Assembly: GCA_036872755.1 (NCBI GenBank) | Contig: JAVHNS010000006.1 | Coordinates: 2,232,001-2,296,000, forward strand | Direction: 5' to 3' | Source: Orbilia blumenaviensis | Taxonomy: Eukaryota > Ascomycota > Orbiliomycetes > Orbiliales > Orbiliaceae | Length of the DNA stretch: 64,000 nt | Shown: positions 59,776 through 64,000 of the stretch, piece by piece | Layout of the letters: each line of letters opens with the position of its first letter | How positions within the stretch are numbered: the stretch's first letter is position 1 | The notes under the pieces: model-generated | What the model was told of the DNA's origin: nothing | Databases searched by the model: none | What the model saw: only the letters and a program-made list of their open reading frames with translations | Program-made: the position numbers and the translations under genes

Positions 59776-60122
59776 ATGTCTGCTGCTACCACAAAAGAGA
59801 AGGTATGATTCCGATATAAACGAGCAATTTGCATTCTGTTGGGAGTTGTTATTATTAATTAACGGTATCTCTTCTGGATTTAGCCCAGCGCTCTCAGGTC
59901 CATCATTGCAGGGGCGACTGCCGGGGCAATTGAGATCGGTATAGACAGCCCGCTCCTTGTTCGAGTCGAATGAACAACCCTCATGCTGCCCTTAATACTG
60001 CATCACCTTTGTTAATTCGAATATCTCTACAGCTGTCACCTATCCAGCGGAATGTAAGTAGCCCACAGTACAAAAGACAGCGCTGTCGGCGACCTGCATA
60101 TGCGATCATCGATGCTCTCCCT

Positions 60123-60155
<33 letters not shown>

Positions 60156-61437
60156 GGGGAGCAATGGCTGAATTGAAACAAGTTGCGAAGGTCCGCACAC
60201 AGCTAAATAAACGGCTTCCTGACGGGCAGAAGCTTCCCTGGCCGCCTTTTGGGCGCCAGTGGTATACAGGATGTACAACAAATATCGCGGGGAATTCATT
60301 CAAGGCGGCTGTCCGTAGGTGAAAATGAGAATCTATATCACCTAATTTCGGGTTTATATGCTTAAAAGACTATTTTTAGGTTTTCTGGCGTTCGATACGT
60401 TTAAAAGTCTGTTATCAGATGAAAATGGCAACATATCAGGACCCCGAACCGTCCTTGCTGGGCTGGGCGCAGGTACGTTTCTTCAGCGTACCTCTTTGAT
60501 AATCCCTAAGCTATATTTTGTTCAATTTCCGCTAATTCAATCCACAGGCGTTTCTGAATCTGTGCTTGCGGTCACACCATCTGAGAGCGTCAAGGTTAAG
60601 CTGTAAGACCACCCAATATATGTATTGGACCCTGGGGATACCCGAGATCGAGCGTGCCCACTGATAGCTCATATAGTATTGACGATAAGAAAAGCCCGAA
60701 TCCAAGGATGAGAGGGCTTGTTCACGGTACCAGTGTTATATTGCGAGAACAGGGTGTACGGGCCCTCTTTAATGGTCTTCTCCCGACAACTGTACGACAA
60801 GCGTCTAGTTCTGCTGTACGATTCGGGTCATATATGACAATGAAACAGTTGGCTCAGAGCTATATACCTCCGGGAGAGAAACTCGGCTCTGCTGCGACAT
60901 TTGGCATTGGCGCTATGGCTGGAACAATAACCGTAAGAAGTTACAGCCTGCTGGCCTTGTGAATCCTTTTTGGGGTTGGTTTTCCAAGCTAATGTTACTC
61001 AACTAGGTCTATGTGACGATGCCCATCGATGTGGTAAAATCAAGGTAGATCGAACTGCCATTCCAATCCATTTCGCGCACATGCCTTGATACTAAATAGT
61101 TTCACAGAATGCAATCTCTGCACGCCAGTCAGTACAGGAACTCGGTGGAATGCTTTTATCGGATTGCAACTGAAGAGGGAATACGAGCATTGTGGTCTGG
61201 CGCAGTGCCAAGGCTTGCAAGGCTAATGGTACGTATTTATCTCGCAACAATCAAACCTCTCCTAGGCTAACAATGGCATTCTGTAATTGTAGATGAGCGG
61301 TGGAATTGTCTTCACTTTGTGAGTTGCATTTCGTTCTGTTGTCCATAGCGACACACCACTAACCTATGGAGTGTGACAGGTATGAGAAGTCGATGGAGTT
61401 TTTCAACTGGGTGGACCCGGGAAAAAAGTACATATAG
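59776..61437 (+). CDS. CTP1: Mitochondrial citrate/tricarboxylate carrier
   Basis: Inner-membrane carrier of the SLC25 family exchanging citrate or isocitrate. Eleven exons: 59776-59802, 59884-59938, 60033-60053 (21 nt), 60183-60314, 60380-60472, 60548-60602, 60677-60932, 61007-61044, 61108-61228, 61293-61318 and 61380-61437, giving 293 aa, the normal carrier length. The three carrier signatures Px[DE]xx[KR] are all present: PAEFAK (split by intron 3), PSESVK and PIDVVK. Ctp1-type text includes GNSFKAAVRFLAFDTFK, GPRTVLAGLGAGVSES, LIDDKKS, RQASSSAVRFGSYMTMKQL, MQSLHASQYRNSVECF and LARLMMSGGIVFTLYEKSMEF. It lacks a cleavable presequence, as usual. The third intron has an unusual acceptor (see findings). 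Confidence 0.92.
60125..60152 (+). repeat. Poly-T tract in CTP1 intron 3
   Basis: A run of 28 T immediately followed by AG. It sits inside the intron, 28 bases before the acceptor I use. Confidence 0.85.
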
Positions 61438-61849
61438 CCACATTTTTGTATTCTATAGATGACGGAACTGTGTTTAAGGATCTAGACACTGCGGAAAACT
61501 AGCGTTGGTTCTTTTATTAGCGATGTCTGAGACAGAAGCTGGCTCATTTGCTAAACGGACGATTACAATTTGAACCTTGCATCCTAAGAGCAATAAATAG
61601 CGGCTAGAGTAATCTCAAAAAGACAAGAAAAAACAAGCATTCTTGCAGAAGATGATGAGAATGCTTTTAAGCGAACAATAATTCAACATGACACCCGCTA
61701 AAGCCAACATAAAATGAAGGAGCAAAAAGCAGAGACTAATCATAATTTTACAGGGCTTTAATGGTTGCCTTCCAGCCTTGACATAATTGTGCAGATACGG
61801 ATTGCCTGTAGAAAGGCGTTCGCAAAACCGCACAGGGTAGCATTTTTTG
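61438..61849. other. Convergent intergenic region
   Basis: 412 bases between the stops of CTP1 and EXO1. It is moderately AT-rich with an A-rich segment at 61617-61632. It is probably 3' sequence of both genes; nothing else is visible. Confidence 0.6.
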
Positions 61850-63888
61850 CTACTGGTCCGAACAGGTGGGCGCTTCGTTTTCTTTGTTCATGTTGTTGAG
61901 GTCCGCAGCAGGGTGCACTGAGTTGCTACCAGAGATAGCAGTGCCCTTTTGGAAGCGGAACGAGGCTAAAGAAGCCATCTTGAGGCTCTGTGTTTCTTGC
62001 GATTTTACGCCTTGCTGATCTTTTTTTGGAACTTGGTTTCGTGGATGGATCACTCTAGCCACTCCCAGCCTTGGCGACTGGGGCAGCGAATCAGAGTCAA
62101 GTCGGTTTGGAAAACCGCCCCCCCGGCCTTTTTGGAGATTGTTGGGGTTCCTTGAAGTAGTTACGGTGTGCTTGATAAGCTTCTTCGTAGGCTTCAGCGA
62201 CCTTGTGAAAAAGGGACTTTGTTCGGTGCTCAGAGTGGCGTCATTATCGACATCCATACATAGTCTACGTCTCTTATTCCCTCTCTCTAAGCTTGTAGAT
62301 TGTACCATGTCGTTTTTAGGCGCATTAGAAATGATTGGGGATTGGCGCGGAGATAAAACGCTACGGGGACCCAGTTCAGCTAAGGCTGTACGCGGAGCTG
62401 CATTCATGGGAATGGTCAATAAACGTCTAAACATTGCAGAAACAGGAAGATGAAGATCATACCAAAAAAGCTAGTAATGCGCTCCTTTTTCTGTAGAGAG
62501 TTCAAATGACTAGTACACTTAAAACTCGGTGCTGAAGTTGCAGGTACACGCGCTTTGGATGAGGCAGGCATAGAGACTTGATCCAGTCGAAGGTCGAGCT
62601 TGGTCATGGGATCGAGATCACCAGATGCGACCTTGTGTGCGACTTTTGAGTCATAAATACTATTTTTAAGAAGCATGACACCTTAGTGTTTGTTTTCCAA
62701 TTTGGGATGGTAGAACAGACCTTCCAAAGTTCAGTGCTTGTTCTGCTTCTATGCCGTCTGGAAGCGTCATGTCCCCGTTGCATGATATTAATTGGCGCGA
62801 AATCGGGCAGTATACTCGCTGGTAGCGGAATGTCATTTCTGCGGTAACAAATGACTTCTCATAGGAAGCTGGGACGACAAAAGAACCATCCATACGGATT
62901 GCTCTAATAATCTACTGTCTCGCATTATTAGGTTGGATATCTCTGAGGGAAAGATCTAAGAAACATCACCTTATCAGCGGACTTGTACTTACGAACATAT
63001 CTATAGGCAGTTTTGATCCCCATTTTAGGTATGTTCACAAGATAGTCACATCCACTCAATATAGCCATCCGGCAAAATTCCGAATCCGACCAGCCAGTCA
63101 TACAAGCCTCCGATACCTTGGCAAAGTCAGCCCGGTGTATGGCTATACATTCCCCGTATTGGTCGAGTTTTGTCAGTAGGCATTTTGCCCCAAAGACAAG
63201 AAGGTCAGAGTCCTCAGAAAGTATTGCAGAAACTTCGCCGATGCGTTCAAGATAGGCCATTTGTGCATCCGCTTCGTAAGGTGCAACAACATAGGGAATA
63301 TCGGCTTTTTTAAGCTCTTCGATAAGCCGACGTGCCATTAGAGGTGTTACATCGATAGATTTTTGTAGCTCTGCATGGGCTTGTGACGTGCGTCCGAGGC
63401 GAAGTAACTCTAGCCCTGTTTCCCGGGAAGACTTTCGACGCCTATAGATAGGCCCACGTTAATAAATTAGGTGAATAGGGACAGGATAGATGTGTCCTGG
63501 GGCCGATGTGCTCTGGTATATGCGCATCAGGCTATCACGTACTTTTCGCGATCCAGCTCCGTCCGCTTTTTTCCTGGTAAATAATCGCCATCGAATACAA
63601 GGTATGGGGTAACACCGTAGTGTTGGAGCATTCGCACTCGGTGCATAGCATAGTCAACGTATCTAGAGGTAGGTGGTACGGTTAGCCCGGATGAGACTCA
63701 ACGAATGGGGCATCGTGGCGCATATACTTTGTAGTAGGCTTCTCGAGAGCAAGGTCGACAGCGCATGATATAGTCCCCCGGTGGAGCCAGCCATATGCAT
63801 CAACCGCCACCCTTTTTCCTGTCCAGTTTTTGATATGTGTGGGCTGCTGAATGGATTTGAGGAAAGGAAGTAGCCCGTTAATCCCCAT
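61850..63888 (-). CDS. EXO1: Exonuclease 1 (Rad2/XPG family)
   Basis: 5'-3' double-strand exonuclease and flap nuclease used in mismatch repair, end resection and recombination. Exons on the minus strand are 63888-63728, 63662-63543, 63441-62970, 62911-62721, 62659-62519 and 62426-61850, giving about 553 aa. The start MGINGLLPFLKS is diagnostic. Catalytic acids are in VAVDAYGWLH, VFDGDYLPG, YEADAQMAYL, SEDSDLLVF and GCDYLVNIPKMG. The nuclease core ends near SGDLDPMTK (about residue 340). The C-terminal region is disordered, with RTALAELGPRSVLSP and a likely nuclear-localisation patch (NKRRR). The join between exons 5 and 6 is uncertain: my donor (GTGTAC) is weak, and the frame otherwise breaks next to a TSFF motif. 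It is about 150 residues shorter than some fungal Exo1 proteins. Confidence 0.9.
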
Positions 63889-64000
63889 GATGCAAAGCCA
63901 ATTGATGTTGGACCTAAGGAGGATTGGTATTAGTCCGGATCATCGCCGTTGACAGATATGTAGGACCCTATTATGATCAAGGACCGGTTGAATACAAGCC
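63889..64000. other. EXO1 upstream sequence at window edge
   Basis: 112 bases upstream of the EXO1 ATG. This is probably its promoter or leader. The window ends before any further feature can be recognised. Confidence 0.5.

Overview
The window is nuclear DNA of a filamentous ascomycete fungus (Pezizomycotina). Nearly every gene has short introns of about 45-100 nt with GTRNGT donors and CTAAC-like branch sites. The gene set includes fungal or filamentous-ascomycete families: NoxB-type NADPH oxidase, FIG1, the DASH subunit SPC34, a DUF2434 membrane protein, an SKT5/CHS4-type protein, TMA16 and a HAD_SAK-type protein. I cannot place it below that rank, and I see no transposase, reverse transcriptase, tRNA, rRNA or CRISPR array. 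Gene models were built by hand from reading frames and splice signals; exon coordinates are in each entry.

Layout. 0.6-10 kb: NUP188 (+) convergent with phosphoinositide phospholipase C PLC1 (-). 10-16 kb: gene-poor DNA around a HAD-family hydrolase (+, 12.4-13.5 kb). 16-22 kb: an acidic protein of unknown function (+), IMP4 (-) and RPL5 (+) sharing a 372-bp divergent promoter, then RAD27/FEN1 (-). 22-29 kb: glutaryl-CoA dehydrogenase-like acyl-CoA dehydrogenase (+), a UBC4-type E2 (+) and an OXR1-type TLDc protein (+). 28.7-31.6 kb: an SKT5/CHS4-like Sel1-repeat protein with a CaaX end (-). 31.6-34.6 kb: 3 kb without a convincing gene. 34.6-42.6 kb: noxB (+), TAF12 (-), SPC34 (+, divergent from TAF12) and a HAD_SAK-type protein (-). 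43.6-51.1 kb: a histidine-phosphatase-family secreted or anchored protein (-), DUF2434 (+), proteasome subunit RPN3 (+) and V-ATPase assembly factor VMA12 (-). 52-64 kb: UDP-glucose dehydrogenase (+), FIG1 (-), TMA16 (-), mitochondrial citrate carrier CTP1 (+) and EXO1 (-).

The genes are mostly housekeeping and do not form a metabolic cluster. Some neighbours make functional sense: IMP4/RPL5 are both ribosome production genes, and RAD27 and EXO1 are two Rad2/XPG-family nucleases in the same window. The PLC1, noxB, SKT5 and FIG1 set relates to signalling, polarity and the cell wall, but these genes are dispersed.

The most unusual DNA-level feature is a degenerate, self-complementary TACCTA/TAGGTA motif. 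It recurs in at least fifteen intergenic places and inside one intron, and is absent from the exons I read. Other points of note are a 12-nt terminal exon that creates a CaaX box, a GC-AG intron, a 28-T tract ending in a poisoned splice acceptor in CTP1, a frame break in EXO1, and a paired Cbf1-like/Tbf1-like motif in the IMP4/RPL5 promoter. I did not find a clearly new multi-gene system.
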